Shown here: one piece after another, positions 1 through 8,057 of the stretch
Layout of the letters: every line of letters starts with the position of its first letter
How positions within the stretch are numbered: position 1 is the stretch's first letter
NCBI RefSeq assembly: GCF_963675065.1
Contig: NZ_OY775905.1
Coordinates: forward strand, 1,128,501-1,192,500
Length of the DNA: 64,000 nucleotides
Direction: 5' to 3'
Source: an uncultured Draconibacterium sp.
Lineage (GTDB): Bacteria > Bacteroidota > Bacteroidia > Bacteroidales > Prolixibacteraceae
Position numbers and translations under genes: made by a program
The notes under the pieces: model-generated
What the model was told of the DNA's origin: nothing
Seen by the model: only the letters and a program-made list of their open reading frames with translations
The model's database searches: none

Positions 1-63
1 TTAAAATAGAAGTGTTGAGTTTTGAAAATATTTTAGTCATTTGGAATATTGTTTATATAAAAA

Positions 64-88
64 AACTGTGCCCAATTTGGGCACAGTT
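64..88 (-). terminator. Rho-independent terminator of the 96-641 gene
   Basis: Ten-base-pair stem (AACTGTGCCC / GGGCACAGTT, loop AATTT). On the minus strand it is followed by a T-run (A-run at 57-65 on the plus strand). It lies just past the stop of the minus-strand gene at 96-641. Confidence 0.8.
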
Positions 89-95
89 AATAAGA

Positions 96-641
96 TCACT
101 TTCTAAGATTATAACCGATGTTAAGCTGAAACATGGGCAAAAATCCATACTTCCCTTTCATGTCAAAATAAACATATGGCCCAACATCAAATAAAACATA
201 AAATTGATTAAAAGAGCGCTGTATTCCCCATGTTGGTCCAAATGCATAATCTAATTCAGAAGTTCTAGAAAAACTGGAAGCCATCTCGGGGCCTCGAACC
301 AGAAGTCTTGCTCCAAAATAATTGGATGAGTTATAATTAACATTCTTTCCGGCACTGTTTCTTTTCGTTATGTTGTAGTAATTCCGATACTGCATATCGT
401 AAAATGGAGATAACAAATACATAAATCCGTCTCCACTGGTTTTTAAATCCTTGTATGAACCACCATAACCGATGCCAAGATTTAAAGCGAAAGTTGATTT
501 TTCTGACAACTTAAATTCATATTCCATTCCTGGATTAACGATTGTGTATTTAAATCCACTTTTTATTAACTCACCCTCATCTTGTCCGAATGAAATTTTC
601 ACAAAAAGAAATAATAGAAATACGAGTGTAATTTTTCTCAT
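96..641 (-). CDS. small secreted outer-membrane beta-barrel-like protein
   Basis: Predicted 181-residue protein. Residues 1 to about 19 form a signal peptide (basic start, Leu/Phe/Val core, end near SFGQ). The mature part alternates hydrophobic and polar residues and is rich in Gly, Tyr, Phe and Asn (LNLGIGYGG, FGARLLVRG, LFDVGPYVYFD, FQLNIGYNLRK), as in small outer-membrane barrels of Bacteroidota. No enzymatic motif is visible. It is a single-gene unit: a terminator follows the stop, and a 300-base gene-free region lies upstream. Function unknown. The barrel fold is inferred from pattern only, so a soluble periplasmic beta-protein is possible. Confidence 0.7.
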   Translation of the reverse strand: MRKITLVFLLFLFVKISFGQDEGELIKSGFKYTIVNPGMEYEFKLSEKSTFALNLGIGYGGSYKDLKTSGDGFMYLLSPFYDMQYRNYYNITKRNSAGKNVNYNSSNYFGARLLVRGPEMASSFSRTSELDYAFGPTWGIQRSFNQFYVLFDVGPYVYFDMKGKYGFLPMFQLNIGYNLRK

Positions 642-952
642 TTTAGTATGTTTTATAGTTTTCTGAAATTATATATTAGTTGACTTCAACAACTTTATTT
701 CTTTCATCCTAAAACACAACTGTGTTTTATTTTCTACCTCACAATATATTATCCTTATCCTGAAAATTTGTGTCGAAGAACAGGGGTCCTTTTAACGACA
801 AACCAAATATAAATCAACAAATTCTTTATTTCAAATAATTATATGTTAAAAATAAATACAGGGGGGGGGGTATTTAGAATGAATAAGAATAATTTACACA
901 TCCTTTGAGATGCAATACGGATACTTCAATTTTATAGTTATTTTTGACAGTT
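642..952. other. intergenic region with a G10 homopolymer
   Basis: About 310 bases without a gene between divergent genes. It is AT-rich except for ten consecutive G at 861-870, roughly 80 bases before the nucleotidyltransferase start. TATTTTTG at 939-946 matches the Bacteroidota -7 consensus TAnnTTTG but sits very close to the start codon and has no convincing -33 partner. Otherwise I see nothing. Confidence 0.5.
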
Positions 953-1441
953 ATGAATCTCATGTCTAAATCGAAAATATTTTGTGATTTTGAATCGTTT
1001 GATCCCCTGCTATCCATTTGGAAAGGGAGCAACAACACTATCGTTTTTACCAACGGTTGTTTCGATCTTATTCATAACGGGCACGTTGATTCGCTGCACA
1101 AATCGGCAGCATTTGGCACCAAATTGATCGTTGGCCTGAACTCCGATGTTTCGGTAAAATTACTAAAAGGCGATAAGCGCCCCATTTTAAACGAACAGGC
1201 ACGCGCCGAAGTGTTGGCTGCCTTTGAATGTGTTGATGCAGTAATTCTTTTTGATGAAGAAACGCCGGCCGAGATTATTGCAAAGATTATCCCCGACGTT
1301 TTGGTAAAAGGTGCCCAATACGAAATTCATGAAATTGCCGGCCACGATACCGTATTGAACAACGGCGGGAAGGTGGAAACACTGGAATTGATAGAAGGAA
1401 TTTCAACCAGCGATATTATCGAACGAATAAAAAAACTTTAA
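953..1441 (+). CDS. HldE/RfaE2-type cytidylyltransferase-fold nucleotidyltransferase
   Basis: About 162 residues. The nucleotidyltransferase signature TNGCFDLIHNGHV is at residues 33-45 (HNGH at 41-44 is the HxGH nucleotide-binding motif), and the C-terminal GISTSDIIERI is the usual end of the RfaE2 domain (S/T-S-x-I-I). Stand-alone enzymes of this type adenylylate D-glycero-D-manno-heptose 1-phosphate to ADP-heptose for LPS core or glycoproteins; a glycerol-3-phosphate cytidylyltransferase-like substrate is less likely. ATG at 953 is preferred; ATG at 962 or a TTG at 944 are possible. No heptose kinase (HldE N-half) is adjacent. radA follows after 70 bases. Confidence 0.85.
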   Translation: MNLMSKSKIFCDFESFDPLLSIWKGSNNTIVFTNGCFDLIHNGHVDSLHKSAAFGTKLIVGLNSDVSVKLLKGDKRPILNEQARAEVLAAFECVDAVILFDEETPAEIIAKIIPDVLVKGAQYEIHEIAGHDTVLNNGGKVETLELIEGISTSDIIERIKKL

Positions 1442-1444
1442 AAA

Positions 1445-1475
1445 CTCTGTGGAAACCTCAGTGATCTCTGTGGTT
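1445..1475. repeat. CTCTGTGG-type intergenic repeat relic
   Basis: Between the nucleotidyltransferase and radA lie CTCTGTGG and, 17 bases on, CTCTGTGGTT, with CCTCAGTGAT between them. This is a degenerate tandem of about 11-mers and not coding. It resembles the other short intergenic relics near 2.9, 31.5 and 46.1 kb. Confidence 0.4.
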
Positions 1476-1512
1476 ATTTTTCACCAGAGCGACAACAGAG
1501 AAACTCAAAAAA

Positions 1513-2871
1513 ATGGCAAAAACAAAAACCATATACACCTGTCAGAATTGTGGTGCTCAATCGCCGAAATGGCTCGGTAAATGCGCCACCTGCAACGAGT
1601 GGAATACCTACGTTGAAGAGATTGTAGAAAAGAAACAATCCACCGGGAAACTTTCTGTGCAGATATCGGGCAACCAACCCATCACACTCGAAAATATCGA
1701 AATGGCCAGAACACAGCGCATTTCTGTGGGGATTGAAGAATTCAACCGTGTTTTGGGCGGCGGAATCGTTCCCGGCTCGCTGATACTTTTAGGTGGCGAT
1801 CCCGGAATTGGAAAATCAACGCTAGCGCTTCAACTGGCTTTGGGATTAAACGGAAAAAAAGTACTGTATATTTCCGGCGAAGAAAGCCTGCAACAGATAA
1901 AACTGCGTGCCGAGCGTTTGAGCAATGCCCAAAGCAACTGCCTGTTTTTAAGCGAAACATCGTTGGAACATATTGTTGCCCAAAGCGAACAGGCAAAACC
2001 GGAGTTGCTGATCATCGATTCGATACAAACCATTTCGACTGAACTCATTGAATCATCACCTGGTTCGGTTGGGCAGGTTCGAGAGTGCACATCGGCAATT
2101 TTAAAATTTGCCAAAAAGAATCATGTTGCGGTTGTACTGATCGGGCATATTACCAAGGAAGGTAGTCTGGCCGGGCCAAAAGTGCTGGAACACATGGTCG
2201 ACACTGTTTTGCAGTTTGAAGGCGACACCAATTATATGTACCGCATTTTGCGCTCGAATAAAAACCGCTTTGGCTCCACTAACGAACTCGGAATTTTTGA
2301 AATGCGTAGCGATGGCTTACGTGAAATTACTAATCCCTCGGAGCAGCTAATATCAAAAGTAAACGACGATGTAAGTGGCACCGCCATTGCTGCAACCGTC
2401 GAAGGCGTGCGGCCTTTCCTGATCGAAATTCAGGCATTGGTAAGTTCGGCGGCATACGGAACTCCACAGCGCTCGTCAACAGGTTTTGACTTGCGCCGTT
2501 TGAACATGCTTTTAGCTGTGCTGGAAAAACGGGCCGGCTTTAAACTCATTGCAAAAGATGTTTTCCTGAATATTGCAGGCGGACTAAAAATTAATGATCC
2601 GGCAACCGATTTGGCGGTAATCTGTTCCATCCTTTCCTCGAATATCGACATTGCCATTAACCACAAAATATGTTTTTCCGGCGAGGTTGGATTAACCGGG
2701 GAAATACGCGCCGTAAGCCGTATTGAGCAACGCATTGCGGAGGCTGCAAAACTAGGCTTCTCGCGCATTTATGTGCCTACGCTGAATAAAGGTTTCGACG
2801 CTTCGAAATTTAAGATCGACATTGTAAAAGTAAGTCGTGTGGAGGAAGTATTCAAAACAATTTTCGCGTAA
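1513..2871 (+). CDS. radA: DNA repair protein RadA
   Basis: 452 residues, normal RadA length. It has an N-terminal C4 zinc finger (CQNC and CATC, residues 10-27), Walker A GGDPGIGKST at 94-103, Walker B LLIIDSIQT near 155, the diagnostic KNRFG motif (SNKNRFGSTNE near 249) and a C-terminal Lon-protease-like domain with GEVGLTGEIRAV. RadA is a hexameric RecA-family ATPase that drives branch migration of recombination intermediates in the cytoplasm. The start ATG is the only one before the zinc finger. It is probably transcribed with the gene before it; a repeat relic occupies the short gap. Confidence 0.97.
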   Translation: MAKTKTIYTCQNCGAQSPKWLGKCATCNEWNTYVEEIVEKKQSTGKLSVQISGNQPITLENIEMARTQRISVGIEEFNRVLGGGIVPGSLILLGGDPGIGKSTLALQLALGLNGKKVLYISGEESLQQIKLRAERLSNAQSNCLFLSETSLEHIVAQSEQAKPELLIIDSIQTISTELIESSPGSVGQVRECTSAILKFAKKNHVAVVLIGHITKEGSLAGPKVLEHMVDTVLQFEGDTNYMYRILRSNKNRFGSTNELGIFEMRSDGLREITNPSEQLISKVNDDVSGTAIAATVEGVRPFLIEIQALVSSAAYGTPQRSSTGFDLRRLNMLLAVLEKRAGFKLIAKDVFLNIAGGLKINDPATDLAVICSILSSNIDIAINHKICFSGEVGLTGEIRAVSRIEQRIAEAAKLGFSRIYVPTLNKGFDASKFKIDIVKVSRVEEVFKTIFA

Positions 2872-2885
2872 AATAATTTCTTGTT

Positions 2886-2957
2886 GATTACGCAAAAGGA
2901 CGTAGAAAAACATGACTCAAGCATATAAAATCAGCGTTATTTGCAGAATCTGCGGGA
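2886..2957. repeat. ATCTGCG/ATCAGCG intergenic repeat relic
   Basis: The gap between radA and the lipoprotein gene holds ATTACGCAAAAGGACGTAG followed by AATCAGCGTTATTTGC and AATCTGCGGG, imperfect copies of a GC-richer 11-mer in AT-rich surroundings. Similar wording recurs at 31458-31500 and 46079-46100. Confidence 0.4.
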
Positions 2958-3042
2958 AACAGTTTATAAAACATTACAAATAAGCTTTTTTAACGACCTT
3001 TTTTTGAAAAACGATTCAACAATTTATAATTTGGCAGCCACA

Positions 3043-3426
3043 ATGAAGAATGTCTTTCTGATAATAATTATTGCTGTGTTCGCATTCACCGCGTGCGAAA
3101 ACGAGATTATGCCCAAACCCGAGCATTTAATCAAGGAAAAGAAAATGATTAATATGCTGGTTGACGTGCATCTGTCCGAATCAGCTTATAACCATTTCAG
3201 GTACGACTCGGCAATGTTAAACATTCGCACAGAGGATTTTTATTACTCGGTTTTGGATAAATACGAAGTTCCCGATTCGGTGTTCGAGCAATCATTGGTG
3301 TACTATGAAAGTTACCCAAAAAACTTTGAAAAAATGTACCGTAAAGTGATGAGCCGACTGAGTGAATTGGAGCAGGAACGTTCAGGACGAAAAGAAGAAC
3401 TTCTGAAATTTGAAGAAGAAGAATAA
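3043..3426 (+). CDS. DUF4296 lipoprotein
   Basis: 127 residues from ATG 3043, chosen because it gives a compact lipoprotein signal (hydrophobic core, lipobox FTAC with Cys18). An upstream in-frame start would add about 34 non-signal residues. After the signal comes the DUF4296-like helical region (IKEKKMINMLVDVHLSES, then YDSAMLN), ending in a charged coiled segment LSELEQERSGRKEELL. DUF4296 proteins are small Bacteroidota lipoproteins of unknown function. The amidohydrolase gene starts 11 bases after its stop, so the two are probably co-transcribed. Localisation is inferred from the lipobox. Confidence 0.8.
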   Translation: MKNVFLIIIIAVFAFTACENEIMPKPEHLIKEKKMINMLVDVHLSESAYNHFRYDSAMLNIRTEDFYYSVLDKYEVPDSVFEQSLVYYESYPKNFEKMYRKVMSRLSELEQERSGRKEELLKFEEEE

Positions 3427-3437
3427 CTAACTACGAG

Positions 3438-4628
3438 GTGAGAAAAATCGCCGCCACATACGTCTTCCCCGGAACAACTTCGCCAATAAAAAACGGAATT
3501 TTAGTTTGCGACGATGAAGGAACAATAATCGACATCCTCGATCGGGGCAATTCATTCCATGAAGAAGCCGGAGTGGAGTTTTACAGCGGCATTTTGGCTC
3601 CCGGATTTGTAAACGCCCATTGTCATATAGAATTTTCGCATCTCCACAGCAAAATAGAAAAACACGTTGGCTTCAGCGGTTTTCTCGAAAAGATAAACCA
3701 GTTAAGAAATGAACCGGCTGAAAAAGAAAAGGCGATGCAGATTGCCGATCGAAAAATGTGGGCAGCAGGAATTGCGGCTGTTGGTGATGTTTCCAACACT
3801 GGTCTTTCACTTTCGATGAAACTAAAAAGCAAAAACTACTACCACACTTTTGTTGAAGCTTTTGGCTTTCATCCGTCGCGGGCGGACAGGGCATTTTCCA
3901 AAGCAGAAGAAGTACTTGAATCGTTTAAAAAAGCAAAACTTTCGGCTTCCATCGTTCCGCACTCGCCGTATTCCGTTTCGCATGAATTATTTCAGAAAGT
4001 GCTTAAAAACGCTCAGAGAAACGGAGGCCCGTTCACGATTCACAACCAGGAAAACAAAGCTGAAACAGAGTTCTTTTTATCTGGACAAGGTGATATTTCC
4101 ATGCATTTCAGCGATAATTTAAAGCTGGATACCTCACACTGGAAACCTACCGGAAAATCGTCGTTGCAATCCATTCTTGAATACTTACCAAAAGAAAATC
4201 AGCTACTTTTGGTGCACAACACACAAACCAAAAAAGAGGATATTAAAGCTCTAAAACAGCACTGCAGCCTCGTCAATACCTTTTTTGTTTTGTGTCCCAA
4301 CTCTAATCTTTTTATTGAAAATGAGCTGCCGCCCGTTAATCTTTTTCGGGATGAAAAGCTCTACATTTGTTTGGGTACCGACAGTATGGCATCGAATTCC
4401 GAACTTTCAATACTTCAGGAAATGCTTACCATTCAACAAAATTTTGCTACTATTTCTCTGGAAGAGCTGATTTTATGGTCGTGTATTAACGGTGCAAAAG
4501 CATTAAACATTGATGACTCTTTTGGATCGTTCGATAAAGGTAAAAAGCCCGGTGTAAACCTGATTACCGGCATCGATTTCAAAACCATGAAATTGACCCC
4601 GAAAGCAAAAGTTAAAAGGCTGATTTAG
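3438..4628 (+). CDS. metal-dependent amidohydrolase/deaminase family protein
   Basis: 396 residues with a GTG start. Amidohydrolase-superfamily metal site: HxH in NAHCHIEFSHL (His61, His63), a His in FTIHNQENKAE (about 204), a His in LLLVHNTQT (about 259) and the Asp in LGTDSMASN (about 316). The layout matches the chlorohydrolase/S-adenosylhomocysteine-aminofutalosine deaminase branch (hydrolytic deamination of a purine-type substrate), but the substrate cannot be fixed from sequence. Cytosolic, no signal. It follows the DUF4296 lipoprotein by 11 bases. A futalosine-pathway role is only a possibility, since no other menaquinone genes are in the window. Confidence 0.8.
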   Translation: MRKIAATYVFPGTTSPIKNGILVCDDEGTIIDILDRGNSFHEEAGVEFYSGILAPGFVNAHCHIEFSHLHSKIEKHVGFSGFLEKINQLRNEPAEKEKAMQIADRKMWAAGIAAVGDVSNTGLSLSMKLKSKNYYHTFVEAFGFHPSRADRAFSKAEEVLESFKKAKLSASIVPHSPYSVSHELFQKVLKNAQRNGGPFTIHNQENKAETEFFLSGQGDISMHFSDNLKLDTSHWKPTGKSSLQSILEYLPKENQLLLVHNTQTKKEDIKALKQHCSLVNTFFVLCPNSNLFIENELPPVNLFRDEKLYICLGTDSMASNSELSILQEMLTIQQNFATISLEELILWSCINGAKALNIDDSFGSFDKGKKPGVNLITGIDFKTMKLTPKAKVKRLI

Positions 4629-4656
4629 CCCAAATTCTCGCCCAAATATTTTTAGC

Positions 4657-4664
4657 TATTTTTG
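4657..4664 (+). promoter_or_regulatory. candidate -7 promoter element of dusB
   Basis: TATTTTTG fits the Bacteroidota -7 box TAnnTTTG and lies 157 bases before dusB, just upstream of the leader element at 4687-4772. No clear -33 TTG was found at the usual spacing. Confidence 0.35.
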
Positions 4665-4686
4665 CAGCAATATTCAGAGGAATGAT

Positions 4687-4772
4687 GAAACGAGTATGAT
4701 TTTATTAATCGTTAAATCATTCAGAAAAAATGATTAATAAAATTATGCGAGAGCGAAGCGGTTCCATGAGTT
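4687..4772 (+). promoter_or_regulatory. putative structured leader element, copy C (before dusB)
   Basis: Begins GAAACGAGTATG and ends ATGCGAG...GTTCCATGAGTT. Inside is a near-perfect 13-base inverted repeat (4698-4710 with 4732-4744). Related sequences occur upstream of a cyclophilin lipoprotein (40951-41008, minus) and of the DUF4252 gene (44861-44938, minus). Ends can pair (GAAAC with GTTCC, GTAT with ATGC) around opposed GA dinucleotides. Function unknown. Confidence 0.45.
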
Positions 4773-4820
4773 CAAATTTTTTAATTAACTCGTTTACCGA
4801 TAATTAAAAACTTTTAACGA

Positions 4821-5834
4821 ATGAAAATTGGCAACATAGAACTGGAGGGCACTCCCCTTTTTCTGGCACCGATGGAAGATGTCACCTACAAGTCGTTTAG
4901 GATGATGTGCAAGAAGTTTGGTGCCGATGTAATGTACACCGAGTTTGTATCGTCGGAGGCACTGGTGCGTGATATTGAGAAGACCAGACAAAAAATGCAC
5001 TTGTTTGAATTCGACCGCCCTGTTGCGATACAAATCTACGGACACAACATCGATTCAATGGTGCGTGCAGCGCAGGTTGCCGAAGAATTTGAGCCCGATT
5101 TTATCGATATCAATTACGGTTGCCCCATGAAAAAGATCGTGCGCCACGGTGCAGGTTCGGCCCTATTAAAAGATGTGGAAAAAATGCAGAAGATGACTGC
5201 CGAAATTGTAAAGGCCGTTAAAACACCGGTTACTGCAAAAACACGCCTGGGCTGGTCGGCCGGAAATCTGCCCATTGTTGAGGTGGCTGAACGATTGCAG
5301 GATGCAGGAATTCAGGCACTGGCTATTCACGGACGTACACGCGAACAGTTATATACCGGAGAAGCTGACTGGACATTGATCGGGGAAGTGAAAAACAATC
5401 CAAAAATTCAAATTCCAATCATCGGCAACGGAGACATCAACAGCGGTAAAAAAGCCAGACAGTTACTTGATGCAACAGGTGTTGATGCGTTAATGATCGG
5501 TCGCGGAGCAATTGGCAGGCCGTGGTTATTTCGCGAGGTAAAACATTACCTGCAAACCGGGGAAGAACTTCCACAACCCAACGTTAATGACGTGGTGGAA
5601 ACATTAAAAGAACAACTCCGTTTAAACTTAGAGTGGCGAGACAATGAACGATCAGGAATTTTAATGATGCGTCGTCATTTTGCCAAATATTTCCCGGGAC
5701 TACCAAATTTCAGGGAATTAAAAATTCAGCTGCTGCGTGCCGAAACAAACGCCGAGGTGCACGCAATTCTTGAACAAATTACCCAACAATACGGCGCATT
5801 TCAACTCGATTTTTCAACTGCCAGCTTAAAATAA
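4821..5834 (+). CDS. dusB: tRNA-dihydrouridine synthase B
   Basis: 337 residues. FMN-dependent Dus fold: LAPMEDVTYKSFR at the N-terminus, catalytic Cys101 in INYGCPMKKIVRHGAGSALL, IHGRTREQLYTGEADW, the phosphate-binding IIGNGDI and MIGRGAIGRPWLF, then the C-terminal helical tRNA-binding domain. It reduces specific uridines in the tRNA D-loop using NADPH. Length and motifs match DusB/NifR3. The leader of about 150 bases carries a repeat-family hairpin. The YkvA-like gene follows after 7 bases. A second, divergent Dus paralogue sits at 50111-51046. Confidence 0.95.
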   Translation: MKIGNIELEGTPLFLAPMEDVTYKSFRMMCKKFGADVMYTEFVSSEALVRDIEKTRQKMHLFEFDRPVAIQIYGHNIDSMVRAAQVAEEFEPDFIDINYGCPMKKIVRHGAGSALLKDVEKMQKMTAEIVKAVKTPVTAKTRLGWSAGNLPIVEVAERLQDAGIQALAIHGRTREQLYTGEADWTLIGEVKNNPKIQIPIIGNGDINSGKKARQLLDATGVDALMIGRGAIGRPWLFREVKHYLQTGEELPQPNVNDVVETLKEQLRLNLEWRDNERSGILMMRRHFAKYFPGLPNFRELKIQLLRAETNAEVHAILEQITQQYGAFQLDFSTASLK

Positions 5835-5841
5835 AACAACT

Positions 5842-6222
5842 ATGTACGACAAGTATTCAAAATATTTCTCCGAACAATCGCTGTGGGACAAGCTCAAGAA
5901 GTTTGGTAAAGCTGCCGGAGCAAAAGTTGTTTATGCCGTTTTATTGTTATACTACACTCTTGAAGACAAGGGTGTTGGACTAAAAACCAAACTTAGCATT
6001 GCCGCCGCACTGGGTTATTTTATTCTTCCAACGGATGCCATTGTTGACCTGACACCAATAATTGGTTTTAGCGACGACCTGGGTGTACTGCTTTTTACCC
6101 TGTCGGCAGTAGCAGGTAGTATTACCCCCGAAATTAAGACCAAAGCACGCGAAAAACTTAACGAGTGGTTTGGAGAAATCGATCCCGAAGAACTTCAGGA
6201 CATTGATAAAAAGACTTTTTAA
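5842..6222 (+). CDS. YkvA-like DUF1232 membrane protein
   Basis: 126 residues. The central DUF1232 signature reads ALGYFILPTDAIVDLTPIIG then FSDDLGVL (about residues 52-78): one or two hydrophobic helices around an invariant P-x-D-x-x-x-D segment. The N-terminal helix (KFGKAAGAKVVYAVLLLYYTL) is also hydrophobic. The family is widespread and its function unknown, probably an inner-membrane protein. It lies 7 bases behind dusB, so co-transcription is likely. Confidence 0.85.
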   Translation: MYDKYSKYFSEQSLWDKLKKFGKAAGAKVVYAVLLLYYTLEDKGVGLKTKLSIAAALGYFILPTDAIVDLTPIIGFSDDLGVLLFTLSAVAGSITPEIKTKAREKLNEWFGEIDPEELQDIDKKTF

Positions 6223-6537
6223 GACTTTCTGCAAACACGTTAACAGAGGTTAAACTATTGCTTTTATGAAAGTTATGGCATGCACTTTGTATATATCTAA
6301 TTAGTTACATATAATGTAACTATCATGTTTTAAATTGAGTGACTGAAAGTAAGGCTTAGGCCTTGAACATGGTTTTTGTTTTTTGTTTTTTTAAGGAGGT
6401 GGGCTTACCTTCAAATTGTTAGCTAGACTGGTCCCGCAAGAGCGGGACCTTTTCTTTTCTTCCCTGTTCCATATTTAATAATATTATTTTAGTATCAAAT
6501 TCAGGTTATTACTAAATTAGCGACTTATCTTTTTGCT
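6223..6537. other. gene-free region with a possible small RNA
   Basis: 315 bases without a gene. It contains a weak hairpin AAGGC-TTAG-GCCTT near 6352, a T-rich tract, AAGGAGGTGGGCTTACC near 6393, and a strong terminator at 6430-6455. The terminator is over 200 bases beyond the preceding stop, leaving room for a transcript of its own. No open frame of note. Confidence 0.4.
6430..6455 (+). terminator. Rho-independent terminator
   Basis: Perfect 8-base-pair GC-rich stem GGTCCCGC / GCGGGACC with loop AAGA, followed by a T-rich run. It ends either the dusB-ykvA transcript or a small RNA encoded just upstream. Confidence 0.85.
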
Positions 6538-7284
6538 ATGCTCGAACTTGACTTCTCCACGTTTCAATGGATTTTATTGGCGGTATGTGGCATGTTGATT
6601 GGCATGTCGAAAGTAGGTGTTCCCGGCGTTTCAATGCTGGTTGTTCCCGCACTGGCATTAATTTTTGGAGGAAAAGCCTCAACCGGAATTTTACTCCCGA
6701 TGTTAATGATGGCCGATCTTTTTGGTGTTGGGTACTATCACCGTCATGCCGAATGGAAATACCTTTGGAAACTGCTTCCATGGGCTTTTGCAGGAATTGG
6801 TATTGCGCTATGGGTAGGCGAAGTGGTTAACGATACCTGGTTTAAAAATATAATCGCCATTTTGGTTTTTCTGTGTATTGGACTTATGCTTTGGCGCGAC
6901 CGCAAAAAAGGACAAAATCTCTTTCCCAATACCTGGTGGTTCTCTGCAATGATGGGTGTTTTAGGAGGTTTCGCAACAATGATCGGCAATGTAGCCGGTC
7001 CCATTTTTGCCATTTACCTGCTGGCCATGCATTTGCCCAAAAACAGTTTCATCGGTACCGGAGCCTGGTTTTTCCTGATCGTTAATTTCTCGAAATTCCC
7101 CTTGCACATTTTCGTTTGGAAAACCATTAGCCGGAATACGCTGACACTCGATTTGATGCTTTTACCTGCCATCGCTATCGGGGCTTTTGCCGGAATAAAA
7201 CTGGTACAGAAGATATCGGATAAACTATACCGAACCGCTGTAATTATCGTAACCGCCCTATCGGCATTTTTACTCTTAATATAA
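6538..7284 (+). CDS. TauE/SafE (TSUP) family permease
   Basis: 248 residues, almost entirely hydrophobic with about 8 membrane segments. The TSUP half-repeats appear as IGMSKVGVPGVSMLVVPALA near the N-terminus and GVLGGFATMIGNVAGPIFAIYLL in the middle (the G-x-A...N-x-x-G-P pattern). Family members export sulfite, sulfonates or related organo-anions across the inner membrane; the substrate is unknown here. Its stop overlaps the start of the methyltransferase gene (TAATG), so translation is coupled. No sulfur-metabolism gene is next to it. Confidence 0.88.
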   Translation: MLELDFSTFQWILLAVCGMLIGMSKVGVPGVSMLVVPALALIFGGKASTGILLPMLMMADLFGVGYYHRHAEWKYLWKLLPWAFAGIGIALWVGEVVNDTWFKNIIAILVFLCIGLMLWRDRKKGQNLFPNTWWFSAMMGVLGGFATMIGNVAGPIFAIYLLAMHLPKNSFIGTGAWFFLIVNFSKFPLHIFVWKTISRNTLTLDLMLLPAIAIGAFAGIKLVQKISDKLYRTAVIIVTALSAFLLLI

Positions 7285-7991
7285 TGGAGCAACTAAAACA
7301 ATTTTTTCAGGACAAAACAGTAAACACCCTTTTGGATGTGGGAACCGGAACCGGAAGTTTTATTACTGTTTTAAAGGAAACGTTAAACAATACCAAATTC
7401 ACCGGCATCGATCCGGACAATGCATCGCTTAAAGAGGCGGAAAAAGTCCTTCCTGAGGTGCAATTCATGAATATGACCGGTGAGCAACTGGATTTCCCGG
7501 ATTCCACTTTCGATGCGGCAAGTATTTCAATGGCCATGCACCATTTACCCGATGTTCAGCAAACTTTCAACGAAATGAAACGCGTGGTAAAACCCGGTGG
7601 TTGGCTTATTGTAAACGAATTGTTTGGCGACAACCTGAATCCTGCACAGGAAGTACATAAAAGCATGCATCATTTCAGAAGTACGATTGATCGGTTAAAT
7701 GGAGTTTGCCATAATGAAACGTTTACCCGAGCCGAAATTCTGGAGCAGGTTAAAAAGGCAGGACTGGAAATTTGCACGGCTTTTAACCAGGAAAAAGATC
7801 GTGTAGAACCAAGTACCGAAGATATTTCAGAGCGAAAAGACCAGCTAATAAAAATACTCAGTCAAATTAAAGACAAGCCGGAATACCACGAGTTGAAAAA
7901 GCAAATTCTTCAAATTGAAAAGGCGCTAAAACATCATGGATTTCAAATGGCAACACGGGTGGTTGTTATTGCGAAGGTAAAGAAGGATTGA
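7284..7991 (+). CDS. class I SAM-dependent methyltransferase
   Basis: 235 residues. SAM-binding motif I LLDVGTGTGSFITVL (about 17-31), acidic residue at the end of strand 2 (GIDPDNASL), motif II region FDAASISMAMHHLPD, post-II MKRVVKPGGWLIVNE: a Methyltransf_11/UbiE-like Rossmann fold. The C-terminal third is helical and charged. The substrate is not recognisable. It is coupled to the TSUP permease by a one-base stop/start overlap, which suggests a shared function, but none can be named. Confidence 0.85.
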   Translation: MEQLKQFFQDKTVNTLLDVGTGTGSFITVLKETLNNTKFTGIDPDNASLKEAEKVLPEVQFMNMTGEQLDFPDSTFDAASISMAMHHLPDVQQTFNEMKRVVKPGGWLIVNELFGDNLNPAQEVHKSMHHFRSTIDRLNGVCHNETFTRAEILEQVKKAGLEICTAFNQEKDRVEPSTEDISERKDQLIKILSQIKDKPEYHELKKQILQIEKALKHHGFQMATRVVVIAKVKKD

Positions 7992-8057
7992 TACAGACTG
8001 ATTGAGATAATGTAGATTGTTTTCTCAAAACCAGCAGCTCGAGGCTAATAGCTAATT

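Noticed and set aside
12..194. 60-residue plus-strand frame at the window start
   Set aside because: Runs over the terminator and the 3' end of the opposite-strand gene; composition not protein-like.
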